Of a stretch of DNA of 64,000 nt, positions 1 to 8,247 are shown piece after piece. The notes beneath the pieces are model-generated. The model worked only from the letters and a program-made list of their open reading frames with translations, searched no databases and had not been told where the DNA came from. This stretch comes from Flavobacterium shii (GTDB taxonomy: Bacteria; Bacteroidota; Bacteroidia; Flavobacteriales; Flavobacteriaceae). Positions within the stretch are counted from its first letter, which is position 1. Every line of letters begins with the position of its first letter. The position numbers and the translations under genes are program-made. Where the stretch lies: positions 1 through 64,000 of the forward strand of contig NZ_JAOZEW010000021.1 of assembly GCF_025847235.1 (NCBI RefSeq), read 5' to 3'.

Positions 1-109
1 GGGTCGGGCTATTCGCTACAAGTCCTCGCACTTCCTTCGTCAGGCTGTCGGCAATCCCTAACGCAATCCCGTTTTTATTAGATAAATAAATTTGTGAGAT
101 TATATTGCA
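1..109. repeat. Flavobacterium-type intergenic repeat, cut by the window edge
   Basis: The first 75 bases contain a relatively G+C-rich stretch (GGGCTATTCGCTACAAG, later ATCCCTAACGC) that stands out from its A+T-rich surroundings. It resembles the first arm of the repeat at 15238-15302 (CTATCCGCTATATC). No gene is visible here. The repeat may extend beyond the left edge. Confidence 0.45.
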
Positions 110-289
110 ATGAAAAAGCATTATTTTAGCAATCATTTAAATACTAATACAGAAGAAATAAGCAAATTAGATTGGAATAGTCGAAATATCATTGAAAATC
201 CACATAATGAAGAAAAATGGGGAGAACAGATTGAATATGAAGCAAAAATCTTTGGAGATATGATAATTAGATATTCAAAATTAAACTAA
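110..289 (+). CDS. Small hypothetical protein, 59 aa
   Basis: This short frame starts MKKHYFSNHLNTNTEE and ends KLN. It is rich in Asn, Glu and Lys and has no Cys, membrane segment or signal peptide. I do not recognise a family. It opens right after the repeat at the window edge and is separated from the MBL-fold gene by about 140 bases. Codon use looks like that of neighbouring genes, which is the only support for its being coding. It could be the tail of a longer gene disrupted by the repeat. Confidence 0.4.
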   Translation: MKKHYFSNHLNTNTEEISKLDWNSRNIIENPHNEEKWGEQIEYEAKIFGDMIIRYSKLN

Positions 290-428
290 GAAATTAAGAA
301 CCCAACGAAATTGAGACTTATATAAAACCAACATTTTCATCCGTGTTTTACCTAAAATAAAACACTGACAAACAAACAACTAAATTCACCAAACAGTAAA
401 ACACTAGTAGCATTACAACAAAACAACC

Positions 429-1190
429 ATGACAAAAATCTACCATTTAAACTGCGTAAAAATAGTTTCACCCGTTAACGACAATGTTTCTGGACATTGC
501 CTATTAATTAAAGAGAACGATAAACTCATTTTGATAGATACAGGTATTGGACTTTTGGACATTCAAAAACCAGAAGAAAGAATAGGACAACAGCTTATAG
601 ATATGGTTGGTTATCGTTTTAACGAAAATCAAACTGCTATAAGGCAAATTGAGAAATTAGGTCTTAGCCCTAATGAAGTTACCGATTGCGTTATTTCGCA
701 TTTGGATAATGATCATATTGGCGGTCTTGCCGATTTTCCTAATGCAATTGTTCACGTGGGAATTGAAGAATACGAAAACTTCAATTCTGGAAATCCAAGG
801 TATTTAAAAATCCCATTATCGCATAATCCAACTATTACAACCTATAAAAAATCCGACATCGATTGGTTCGGATTTGAAGCGAGAAAAGTAAATACAAATA
901 CTGAAACAGAAATCTTTCTTATTCCGCTTTTCGGGCATACTTTAGGGCATTGTGGCGTTGCAATAAAAACAGACAATAAATGGTTGTTTTACATCGCCGA
1001 TGCCTATTACATGAGAATAGAACTTACTGATAGCAATCATCCAGTAAACCAGTTAGCCAGAATGAGAGCAGAAGACAATGATTTAAGATTAGAAACATTA
1101 GATAAAATCAGAAATTTAATAACCGAACATCCCGAAATTGAAGTTTTTGGATATCACGACATCGAAGAATTTAAACTTTACGAAAATTAA
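429..1190 (+). CDS. MBL-fold metallo-hydrolase, AHL-lactonase-like
   Basis: 253 aa, no signal peptide, so probably cytoplasmic. The metallo-beta-lactamase fold shows as LILIDTGIG (residues 33-41), the metal motif HLDNDH (H91, D93, D95, H96), a second histidine in FGHTLGH (H170 or H174), a bridging aspartate in IADAYY (D191) and a late histidine in GYHD (H243). This set fits the two-metal N-acyl-homoserine-lactonase/AttM-like branch of hydrolases. The true substrate cannot be told from sequence; lactonase is only the family label. It stands alone. The last 56 bases of the gene and its flank recur in mutated form at 1771-1826. Confidence 0.85.
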   Translation: MTKIYHLNCVKIVSPVNDNVSGHCLLIKENDKLILIDTGIGLLDIQKPEERIGQQLIDMVGYRFNENQTAIRQIEKLGLSPNEVTDCVISHLDNDHIGGLADFPNAIVHVGIEEYENFNSGNPRYLKIPLSHNPTITTYKKSDIDWFGFEARKVNTNTETEIFLIPLFGHTLGHCGVAIKTDNKWLFYIADAYYMRIELTDSNHPVNQLARMRAEDNDLRLETLDKIRNLITEHPEIEVFGYHDIEEFKLYEN

Positions 1191-1225
1191 ACTAATTTAA
1201 AAGATAGCCGCAAACAGCATTACAG

Positions 1226-1756
1226 ATGAAGAACTTTTATCATTTTTTAATTCTTTTATCATTTACGTTTGGAAACGCCCAGGTCAAGCTTAATCAACAT
1301 CAGGAAAAAAGACTTAACCTCCAGATTCGAAACATAGAACATCTATTTATGACTCAGGATTATATTTCATTGGCAAATAATATTTCACCAAAAGTCACCA
1401 AACTTCTTTACAATAGTAAAGACAGTGTTGCTGTTGTATTCAAATTTCTTTTTGATGAAGCCAAGAGAAAAGGGGTAACTAATACCCAAATAACTTTAGG
1501 AACACATTCCAAAGTATATAAAACTAAAGATGAGCTACAATGTAGTATCCCAATGACTACAATATTAAAAAAAGACAGCATTAAATCTGTATCTGAAGCA
1601 TTTATAATAATGGTATCAAATCATATTGGTGAAAAATGGTATTTTTCGATAACCGATGGATATTATAAATCCATTTTAAATATACATCCTAAACTAATAG
1701 TTCCAAATAGAAAGTTGTTGGTTTATGAAAATGATAAATTAATTGACCGCGAATAA
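1226..1756 (+). CDS. Secreted hypothetical protein, 176 aa
   Basis: The N-terminus MKNFYHFLILLSFTFGNAQ is a classical signal peptide with probable cleavage after AQ, so the product is exported to the periplasm or beyond. The mature part has no transmembrane segment and no cysteine in a recognisable motif. It carries a stretch of helical, charged sequence followed by beta-prone sequence (EKWYFSITDGYYKSIL). I do not recognise the family. It starts 35 bases after the MBL-fold gene and may be cotranscribed. The duplicate of the MBL 3' end lies just downstream, so this gene sits between the two copies. Confidence 0.65.
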   Translation: MKNFYHFLILLSFTFGNAQVKLNQHQEKRLNLQIRNIEHLFMTQDYISLANNISPKVTKLLYNSKDSVAVVFKFLFDEAKRKGVTNTQITLGTHSKVYKTKDELQCSIPMTTILKKDSIKSVSEAFIIMVSNHIGEKWYFSITDGYYKSILNIHPKLIVPNRKLLVYENDKLIDRE

Positions 1757-1770
1757 ACAACCTTAAACTG

Positions 1771-1826
1771 AAGTTTTTAGACATTCCGACATCGAAGAAT
1801 TTAAGCTTGACGAGAATTAAACTAAT
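1771..1826 (+). repeat. Decayed duplicate of the 3' end of the MBL-fold gene
   Basis: Bases 1771-1826 match 1141-1196 at 49 of 56 positions with no gaps and a constant offset of 630. The matched part includes the equivalent of the last coding codons, the stop codon and the start of the 3' flank. No MBL reading frame precedes the second copy. It therefore looks like a remnant of a tandem duplication or a recombination scar. Confidence 0.7.
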
Positions 1827-1845
1827 AAAGAAAAACCTATAACTC

Positions 1846-2127
1846 ATGAATAACTCACCTAAAAACCTGACGCTGTTCTTTGTTACAGGAATACTCTCTA
1901 TTATCACAGGTATTATTTATGCAATAATCCTGATAAACGGAAATTCTGCAGAAGATGGATTAATGGGAATTTACATTTTGTTTTGGTTAATTCCGATTCT
2001 TTTAATCATACTAATTGACCGTTTTATGGTTCGGAAGTTTGGAAGTCGAAAAGTGAATAAAGTTCAATTCTCTTCTCTAGGATTTATTATACTTTTATGG
2101 ATCGTTAGAGCGATTGCAAATTTGTGA
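1846..2127 (+). CDS. Small integral membrane protein, 93 aa
   Basis: Three hydrophobic helices are visible: about residues 8-29, 41-58 and 74-90. A basic stretch (DRFMVRKFGSRKVNK) lies between the second and third, which suggests a positively charged cytoplasmic loop. No conserved domain is recognised. It starts 20 bases after the decayed MBL duplicate. A small inner-membrane protein of unknown role is the most that can be said. Confidence 0.6.
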   Translation: MNNSPKNLTLFFVTGILSIITGIIYAIILINGNSAEDGLMGIYILFWLIPILLIILIDRFMVRKFGSRKVNKVQFSSLGFIILLWIVRAIANL

Positions 2128-2186
2128 TTGCATCTCTATTTTAGAATTAGAGAAACTTTCACTCAACAGAAATCATAAATACTAAA

Positions 2187-2681
2187 TTGAAAATTTTTAA
2201 TCTGATTAATATAAAACCAATCAATAACTCAGAATTTGAGGAGACATTTTCATCTTTAAAAAAAATGGGAAACATAACCCAAAGTGCAAAAAAGACTTTT
2301 GAATTATTAAAAGAACTAAATCTAGAAACTACCAATTCACAATCTGATGTTTTAATCTCCGAATTCCATAAAATTCAATACGCATCTAACACTAATAGCT
2401 ATTTTTACTTCTATTTCCCAATAGTGAGTCATATTTTATATTATAAGCCTAAATACGAAAAGGCTATTTTAAAATATTTAATAGGTCCAAATTTTGCAAA
2501 TGGAACATCCGAAGTTGATGAAATGATTCCGCTAATTACTGGAGCAATGAATGTTAAACTTAACGAGAATAAATACTACCTGACTAAAGAAAGTCAGTTT
2601 TGGGTTATAAATGAGCTTCCCAAGTTAGAGAAACAAATTCAACGAGAAATAAATATTTGCTGGAAAGAACTAGAAGAATAA
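2187..2681 (+). CDS. Hypothetical protein, 164 aa
   Basis: Read from a TTG at 2187; the first in-frame ATG is at 2265 (M27), so the start is uncertain. The protein is soluble, Lys- and Asn-rich, without signal peptide, and ends in an amphipathic helix (ELPKLEKQIQREINICWKELEE). The length and charge resemble the many orphan immunity-type proteins of Bacteroidota, but no motif supports a specific assignment and no toxin gene is beside it. Function unknown. Confidence 0.5.
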   Translation: MKIFNLINIKPINNSEFEETFSSLKKMGNITQSAKKTFELLKELNLETTNSQSDVLISEFHKIQYASNTNSYFYFYFPIVSHILYYKPKYEKAILKYLIGPNFANGTSEVDEMIPLITGAMNVKLNENKYYLTKESQFWVINELPKLEKQIQREINICWKELEE

Positions 2682-2762
2682 AATTCCAATAGATTTCAAT
2701 TATATAATTGTATTTTTAACAAGCAAACGTATCAAAAAAACATCCATTTAAAAAGATAGATA

Positions 2763-3665
2763 ATGAGAGAAAGAATAGCATTAGAATATTATGTCTTGGA
2801 TGTATTCTCCAATACAAGTTACAAGGGAAATCCTTTGTCTGTTGTCTTTACGGATGGCAATCTAGAATTAGAAGTTTATCAAAATATTGCGAAAGAATTT
2901 GGATATTCCGAGACTTCTTTTGTTTATTATTCCACAGCACAAAAAGCGCTAAATGTTCGTTCTTTTACGCCTATAGGTTTTGAAATAGATGGAGCGGGAC
3001 ACAATTTATTAGGTGCAGTTTGTGGCGCATTACTAAAAAAAATGCCAATATTCGATGAGCAAGACGAAGACAATCGCTTTGTAATGATGAAGAACGCTCC
3101 GATACGATTAACGGTAAGTTTCGATTCGGATACTCAATATCCTATCGTGCAAATGCATCAAAAACAAGCAGTCATTAAACACCAAGTTCCTACTTATAAA
3201 ATAGCAATAGCGCTCGGTTTAAAAATTGAAGATTTAGAAGTAAATATGCTTGTTCCAACGGTGGTTCAAACAGAAGTTTCGCATGTGATGGTACCGATTA
3301 GGAATAATCAATTACTCAACGATTGTACTCCTGACAGCAAACTCTTAATCGAAATCTCCAAAGAACATCAATTTGAAGGTTTTTATTGCTTTACAATTAC
3401 CGACGAAGATCAGGACAATATCGTCGAAGCGCGTTTTTTTAATCCAATAATCGGGATAGAAGAAGATGCTGCTACAGGAACGGCCGCTGGACCTTTAATC
3501 GGTTTTTTGACAAAAAATAGATATACACAACCGAATAAAGAATATAAAATTTTACAAGGCGTAAAATTAAATCAATCGTCGCTGATTGAAGTAATGTCTA
3601 GGCAAAATGATATTTTGGTTGGTGGTTCTTCCGCCATAACAATGCGCGGGGAGCTTTATATATAG
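2763..3665 (+). CDS. PhzF-family isomerase
   Basis: 300 aa, the usual length for PhzF-like enzymes. The N-terminal half has YVLDVFSNTSYKGNPLSVV and FGYSETSF, where E50 corresponds to the catalytic glutamate of PhzF. The C-terminal half has the mirrored signature EEDAATGTAAGPL near residues 232-244. The fold is two related barrel halves, as in diaminopimelate epimerase. In Pseudomonas, PhzF isomerises a dihydro-hydroxyanthranilate, but no phenazine gene is nearby and most family members have unknown substrates. A strong bidirectional terminator follows. Confidence 0.88.
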   Translation: MRERIALEYYVLDVFSNTSYKGNPLSVVFTDGNLELEVYQNIAKEFGYSETSFVYYSTAQKALNVRSFTPIGFEIDGAGHNLLGAVCGALLKKMPIFDEQDEDNRFVMMKNAPIRLTVSFDSDTQYPIVQMHQKQAVIKHQVPTYKIAIALGLKIEDLEVNMLVPTVVQTEVSHVMVPIRNNQLLNDCTPDSKLLIEISKEHQFEGFYCFTITDEDQDNIVEARFFNPIIGIEEDAATGTAAGPLIGFLTKNRYTQPNKEYKILQGVKLNQSSLIEVMSRQNDILVGGSSAITMRGELYI

Positions 3666-3683
3666 ACAATTTTAACAAACAAA

Positions 3684-3711
3684 AAAAGCTGCATTCTTAG
3701 TGCAGCTTTTC
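3684..3711. terminator. Bidirectional terminator between the phzF-like and CDGSH genes
   Basis: A 9-bp stem AAAGCTGCA / TGCAGCTTT with a 7-base loop is flanked by A-rich sequence on the left and T-rich sequence on the right. It lies between two convergent genes and can serve both. Confidence 0.8.
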
Positions 3712-3736
3712 TATATAATAGTAGAAAACGAAATTC

Positions 3737-3964
3737 TTAGCTTGTTTTCATTGGTGGCAAATCGAATGCTTTTGAATCATGTTCAAAACTATTGCGGTGT
3801 GCACCATCGCAAAAAGGTTTGTTTGATGACAATCCACAACGACAAAGACCTAATGCAGCTCTTCCTTGTAATCCGTAAACAGTTCCTTCGGAATCCATTA
3901 TTTCAAAATCACCTTCAATTTTTATAGATCCGTTTTTATTAATTATTAGTTTAGTCTTGCTCAT
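3737..3964 (-). CDS. CDGSH iron-sulfur domain protein
   Basis: 75 aa with the signature CRCGLSSNKPFCDGAH, giving C41, C43, C52 and H56 as the three-Cys one-His ligands of a [2Fe-2S] cluster. This is the short single-domain form known in bacteria. There is no membrane anchor, unlike mitoNEET. The role is probably redox or Fe-S transfer in the cytoplasm; no partner gene is beside it. It converges with the phzF-like gene and shares its terminator. Confidence 0.9.
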   Translation of the reverse strand: MSKTKLIINKNGSIKIEGDFEIMDSEGTVYGLQGRAALGLCRCGLSSNKPFCDGAHRNSFEHDSKAFDLPPMKTS

Positions 3965-4428
3965 AATGTTCTTTTCTTTTTTGGGGTCAAAGATTGCAAA
4001 ATATATTTCGAAGGATTTGCATTGAATTGCGGTTTTTATCCTTGAAAGCCCTAGTTTAAATTAATTCTACTTTATAAAGGTGTTTTTGCAAAAAAGTTAT
4101 TACACGCGAAGTTGTACGAAGGCTTCATTAAAGACTCGCTAAGATTATTTTAATTTCAAAGACTTAAGATCTGCTTCACGCAAAGTTTTAAAGACGTGGT
4201 TTTTACACAAAACATCCTCAATATTATCTTTGCAACTTAGTGCCTCAGAACCTTTCTCAAAAAGATAAATTGTCCCGAAGTGTCGGGAGCAGAAATTGCT
4301 CTTAATAAAAAACAATATCACGAAGCGTCGGGACTCAATTCTATTGCTTATTTTTGCACAGAATTTATCATGTTAAAACTTGAAGTCGGCTTATTTACGG
4401 CTTTATCAGAAAAATAAAAATCCATTTT
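3965..4428. other. 464-base gap upstream of metG
   Basis: No reading frame worth calling. Two short copies of an imperfect palindrome, CCCGAAGTGTCGGG (about 4273) and CGAAGCGTCGGG (about 4321), look like degenerate interspersed repeats. A possible -7 element TATTTTTG at 4349-4356 lies about 75 bases before metG, without a convincing -33 element. Confidence 0.4.
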
Positions 4429-6486
4429 ATGTTACAAGATCCTAAGAGATATACCATCACTGCTGCTTTGCCTTACACAAACGGACCGATACACATTGGC
4501 CATTTGGCGGGGGTTTACGTGCCAGCAGATATTTATTCTAGATATTTACGTTTGCAAGGAAAAGACGTTGCGTTTATTTGCGGAAGTGATGAACATGGCG
4601 TTGCAATATCGATGAAAGCCAAAAAAGAAGGAGTTACACCACAACAAGTTATTGATAAATATGACGGAATTATCCGTAAATCATTTTCTGATTTCGGAAT
4701 TTCTTTTGACAATTATTCTAGAACTTCGGCTAAAATTCATCATGATACCGCTTCGGAATTCTTTAGAACATTATACGATAAAGGAGATTTCATCGAGGAA
4801 GTAACAGAACAATTATACGATGCAAAAGCGAATCAGTTTCTTGCTGACCGTTTTGTGGTAGGAACTTGTCCTAAATGTGGCAACGAAGAAGCTTACGGCG
4901 ATCAATGCGAAAAATGTGGATCGACGCTTAATGCGACAGATTTGATTAATCCAAAATCAACGATTACTGGAGAAACTCCAATATTAAAAAAGACAAAACA
5001 CTGGTTTTTACCTCTTGACAGATATACTGATTTCCTGACCGAATGGATTTTGGTTGGACACAAAAACGATTGGAAACCTAATGTTTACGGACAAGTAAAA
5101 TCATGGGTTGATGGCGGACTAGAACCTCGTGCAGTAACGCGTGACCTTGATTGGGGAATTGATGTTCCGGTGGAAGGTGCCGAAGGAAAAAAATTATACG
5201 TTTGGTTTGATGCTCCTATCGGATATATTTCATCGACCAAAGAATGGGCTGCTCGTGAAGGAAAAGATTGGGAGCCATACTGGAAAGATCAAGACACAAA
5301 ATTGGTTCACTTTATAGGAAAAGATAATATTGTTTTTCACTGTATCATTTTCCCTGCAATGCTTAAAGCCGAAGGAAGTTATATTTTACCAGACAATGTT
5401 CCTGCAAATGAATTCCTGAACCTGGAAGGAAACAAACTTTCGACTTCAAAAAACTGGGCTGTTTGGCTTCATGAATATTTAGAAGATTTCCCAGAGAAAC
5501 AAGATGTTTTGCGTTATGCATTGACATCAAACGCTCCGGAAACTAAAGATAATGACTTTACATGGAAAGATTTTCAGGCGAGAAACAACAACGAATTGGT
5601 TGCCGTTTTTGGTAACTTTATTAATCGTGTTGTGGTTTTGACCAATAAGTATTATGACGGATTTATTCCTGCTCCAAATGAATTATCAGAAGTTGATGAA
5701 GCTACTTTGGCTGAATTAAAAGCATATCCTGCAGTTATTACAAGTTCGATAGAACGTTACAGGTTCCGTGAAGCATTGGGAGAATTAATGAATATTGCTC
5801 GTTTAGGAAATAAATATCTTGCCGACGAAGAGCCTTGGAAAGTTATGAAAGACAATCCAGAGCGCGTAAAAACTCAAATGTATGTAGCGCTTCAAATTGC
5901 TGCTGCATTGAGCATTTTATCAGAACCATTCCTGCCTTTTACTGCTGCTAAATTATCAAGAATATTGAAAAACGAAGGCATATTAAAATGGAATGACGTT
6001 TCTGAGAATTCAGAATTAATTCCAGAAGGGCATCAAATTGGAGAAGCTGAATTGCTTTTTGCTAAAATCGAAGACGAAGAAATACAAAAACAAATAGACA
6101 AATTGGAAGCTACAAAAACCGCTAACATTGCTGAAAACAAAAAAGCAGAACCTCAAAAAGATTTAATTCAATATGAGGATTTTGCCAAAATGGATTTACG
6201 TGTAGGAACAATCATTGAAGCAGAAAAAATGCCGAAAGCCAACAAACTTTTGGTTCTTAAAATTGATACCGGAATTGATATTCGTACGATTGTTTCGGGA
6301 ATTGCTGAAAGCTTTACGCCTGAAGAAATTGTTGGTAAACGCGTAACTGTTTTAGCAAACTTAGCTCCAAGAGCTTTACGTGGTGTGGAAAGTCAAGGTA
6401 TGATCTTGATGACTACAAATGCTGAAGGAAAATTGGTGTTTGTAAATCCTGATGCTGATGTTCCTAATGGGGAAACGATAAACTAA
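4429..6486 (+). CDS. metG: Methionyl-tRNA synthetase
   Basis: 685 aa cytoplasmic enzyme that charges tRNA-Met. The class I signature HIGH is at residues 22-25, inside PYTNGPIHIGHL. A zinc knuckle of two CxxC pairs lies near residues 147-162. The second signature appears as KLSTS (336-340), the usual MetG variant of KMSKS. An anticodon-binding alpha-helical domain follows. From about residue 580 there is a C-terminal EMAP/Arc1-type tRNA-binding domain (DFAKMDLRVGTIIEAEKMPKA), which matches the long dimeric MetG form. Nothing is missing. Confidence 0.97.
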   Translation: MLQDPKRYTITAALPYTNGPIHIGHLAGVYVPADIYSRYLRLQGKDVAFICGSDEHGVAISMKAKKEGVTPQQVIDKYDGIIRKSFSDFGISFDNYSRTSAKIHHDTASEFFRTLYDKGDFIEEVTEQLYDAKANQFLADRFVVGTCPKCGNEEAYGDQCEKCGSTLNATDLINPKSTITGETPILKKTKHWFLPLDRYTDFLTEWILVGHKNDWKPNVYGQVKSWVDGGLEPRAVTRDLDWGIDVPVEGAEGKKLYVWFDAPIGYISSTKEWAAREGKDWEPYWKDQDTKLVHFIGKDNIVFHCIIFPAMLKAEGSYILPDNVPANEFLNLEGNKLSTSKNWAVWLHEYLEDFPEKQDVLRYALTSNAPETKDNDFTWKDFQARNNNELVAVFGNFINRVVVLTNKYYDGFIPAPNELSEVDEATLAELKAYPAVITSSIERYRFREALGELMNIARLGNKYLADEEPWKVMKDNPERVKTQMYVALQIAAALSILSEPFLPFTAAKLSRILKNEGILKWNDVSENSELIPEGHQIGEAELLFAKIEDEEIQKQIDKLEATKTANIAENKKAEPQKDLIQYEDFAKMDLRVGTIIEAEKMPKANKLLVLKIDTGIDIRTIVSGIAESFTPEEIVGKRVTVLANLAPRALRGVESQGMILMTTNAEGKLVFVNPDADVPNGETIN

Positions 6487-6547
6487 AGTCATAAATAAAA
6501 TATAGGAAATTTCGTGTATTTTATACTTTTTAATCGATTTATATTTA

Positions 6548-6555
6548 TAAGTTTG
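6548..6555 (+). promoter_or_regulatory. -7 promoter element of the 6S-like RNA
   Basis: TAAGTTTG is a perfect match to the flavobacterial TAnnTTTG element. A start site 5-6 bases downstream would fall at about 6560, the first base of the closing stem of the RNA at 6560-6675. The -33 element is weak (a T-run near 6527-6530, 17 bases upstream). Confidence 0.6.
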
Positions 6556-6559
6556 TATC

Positions 6560-6675
6560 GACAAAATACCTTAAGGAGCAATCCTGAAACTTTATTATAA
6601 GTTAACATAAGCGATTCCCTCGCCATGATGTCCCTGTGGAAACTATGGGAAATCTATCCTTACGGGTATTTTGTC
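6560..6675 (+). ncRNA. Structured RNA, candidate 6S-like (6S-Flavo type) RNA
   Basis: Bases 6560-6570 pair perfectly with 6665-6675 (11 bp). After a one-versus-two-base internal loop, 6572-6577 pair with 6657-6662 (6 bp). Further in, 6613-6619 can pair with 6647-6654 with one bulged base. The result is a rod of about 116 nt with a large asymmetric bubble on the 5' side, and a TAnnTTTG promoter places the start site at the foot of the rod. This is the architecture of 6S RNA, and a flavobacterial 6S family is known. A competing pairing, CCCTCGC at 6617-6623 with GCGAGGG at 6685-6691, leaves open a leader-type regulator of the gene at 6717. Confidence 0.55.
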
Positions 6676-6716
6676 ACATCTAAAGCGAGGGTTTCGTATG
6701 TTTAATATTTTCGATT

Positions 6717-6992
6717 ATGACAAAAGAAAATCAAAAACCATCACATGATGATGTAATGCCATCGGTGGCAAATTTCCTTTCGGCTCTTTGGCTTGAAGGT
6801 GAATTTAGGAACCAACCAGAATATCTGGTAGAAATATTCGACATGATTCTGGAATCTGAAATTGGGAATAATCTCGATATCAGAACTAAAATGATTGGTT
6901 GTATAAAAACCAGTCGGATGCTAGCCAAAGCGCTGGAACCTTTTTCGGATAAACAAATTGAGAAAGCTTGTAATAAGATTATTACTGCTTGA
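6717..6992 (+). CDS. Conserved-looking hypothetical protein, 91 aa
   Basis: Soluble, helical, slightly acidic protein starting MTKENQKPSHDDVMPSV, with no Cys motif or membrane segment. The ATG follows the structured RNA by about 40 bases, so it could be read through from the RNA promoter or use an unrecognised one. I do not recognise a family. It is followed by a terminator-like inverted repeat. Confidence 0.6.
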   Translation: MTKENQKPSHDDVMPSVANFLSALWLEGEFRNQPEYLVEIFDMILESEIGNNLDIRTKMIGCIKTSRMLAKALEPFSDKQIEKACNKIITA

Positions 6993-7004
6993 CATCAAAA
7001 TAAT

Positions 7005-7042
7005 AAAACGCGTGAATTTCATAATTAATTCATGCGTTTTAC
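7005..7042 (+). terminator. Probable terminator after the 91-aa gene
   Basis: Inverted repeat of AAACGC, one unpaired G, then TGAATT against AATTCA, T, GCGTTT, with a short A+T loop and a T-run on the right. Confidence 0.6.
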
Positions 7043-7076
7043 TTTTAAATACATCACAAATAATTCCAAATTGCTG

Positions 7077-7119
7077 TATTTTTGTTTAAGAAATTAAGCT
7101 TTTAGCTAAAAGCTTAATT
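7077..7119 (+). promoter_or_regulatory. Promoter and perfect 28-bp palindrome upstream of the EamA transporter
   Basis: TATTTTTG at 7077-7084 is a full -7 element. Bases 7092-7119 form an uninterrupted 28-bp palindrome centred on AGCT that begins about where transcription should start. It is either a repressor operator or a stable hairpin at the mRNA 5' end. The transporter ATG is at 7176. Confidence 0.55.
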
Positions 7120-7175
7120 AAAATTAAAAAGCTTAGAAAATACATCTGTTTTATTAAGCTCCAAAAACATTAAAA

Positions 7176-8063
7176 ATGAAAATCACAAAACCAAGATTAG
7201 CCTTAATCTGCGGAATACTTTGTATTTCGATTTTTCCGATATTGGTTAAACTTAAATTAGCGCCGGGATTAATTTCGGCTTTTTATCGCATGGCAATTGC
7301 TCTGGCTTTTCTTTTGCCTTATGTGCTTATCACGAAAAGTTTTAAACTTCCGAAGACTAAATTTTTAATCCTCGCAGCACTTTGCGGAATTTTATTTGCC
7401 TCGGATGTTGCCGTTTGGAATATCGCCATTCAGGATTCAAGTGCAACTCAGGCTTCATTATTAACAAATTTATCTCCGCTTTGGGTTGGTATTGGTTCGT
7501 TTTTATTTTTAAAATCCAAGCCTGCAACCAATTTCTGGATCGGAACTGTGGTAGCATTATTTGGAATGATTACGTTGGTAGGATTTAGCTTTTTTATTAA
7601 TCTGAGTTTTGATGCTGCTTTCCTTTTTGCAGTATTATCTGGAATCTTATACTCTATCTATTTATTGATTAGTAAAAACGTTCTTTCAGAAGTTGATGTT
7701 TTGTCCTTTATGACGATTACTTTATCGGCTTCAAGTATTTATCTTGGAATTGTATGTTATTTTTTAAATGAACCTTTTACAGGATTCTCCGATACTGGTT
7801 GGTTCGTTTTGGTGCTTCAAGCTGTAATATGTCAATTGTGCGCTTGGCTTTCCATAAGTTATGCAACACAACATATGCGTGCCACGAGAGTTTCGCTAAG
7901 TTTATTAAGTCAGGCGGTACTAACTTCGATATTGGCTTGGTTATTTATAGAAGAAAAAATAACTTTACAAATGATTTTCGGTGGAATCATCTTGCTCTTC
8001 GGGATTAGGATTACTTTTTACGATAAGACGATTACATTTAAGAAACTGCTTTCTAAAAATTAA
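7176..8063 (+). CDS. EamA/DMT-family transporter
   Basis: 295 aa with ten predicted transmembrane helices arranged as two EamA repeats. The first begins LALICGILCISIFPILVKL and the second near AFLFAVLSGILYSIYLLISK. This is the drug/metabolite transporter superfamily, whose members usually export amino acids, nucleobases or metabolites across the inner membrane. The substrate cannot be inferred. It is preceded by its own promoter and a 28-bp palindrome, so expression may respond to a dedicated regulator that is not encoded beside it. Confidence 0.85.
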   Translation: MKITKPRLALICGILCISIFPILVKLKLAPGLISAFYRMAIALAFLLPYVLITKSFKLPKTKFLILAALCGILFASDVAVWNIAIQDSSATQASLLTNLSPLWVGIGSFLFLKSKPATNFWIGTVVALFGMITLVGFSFFINLSFDAAFLFAVLSGILYSIYLLISKNVLSEVDVLSFMTITLSASSIYLGIVCYFLNEPFTGFSDTGWFVLVLQAVICQLCAWLSISYATQHMRATRVSLSLLSQAVLTSILAWLFIEEKITLQMIFGGIILLFGIRITFYDKTITFKKLLSKN

Positions 8064-8082
8064 GATTGAGAAAAAGTACACA

Positions 8083-8200
8083 GATGACACAGATTCGTTA
8101 AAGCGAAAACACAGATAAAAACGGATTTTTTATTTTTAATGAAAACGTTTCACGCAGATTTGGCTGATTGAGCAGATTTTATTTTTTAATAATTCGTGGC
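8083..8200. repeat. Interspersed repeat, copies of a CACAGATGA...AAAACGGATTTTT family
   Basis: The sequence CACAGATGACACAGATTC...GATAAAAACGGATTTTT at about 8083-8133 recurs with changes at 38417-38469. The adjoining 8143-8180 (CACGCAGATTT...GAGCAGATTTT) resembles 42771-42800. These are short non-coding repeats of the type scattered between genes in Flavobacterium. Confidence 0.55.
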
Positions 8201-8247
8201 TAAAAACTTTAAACAAAGAAAACTTTAAACTTTAAACAAATTTTTAA

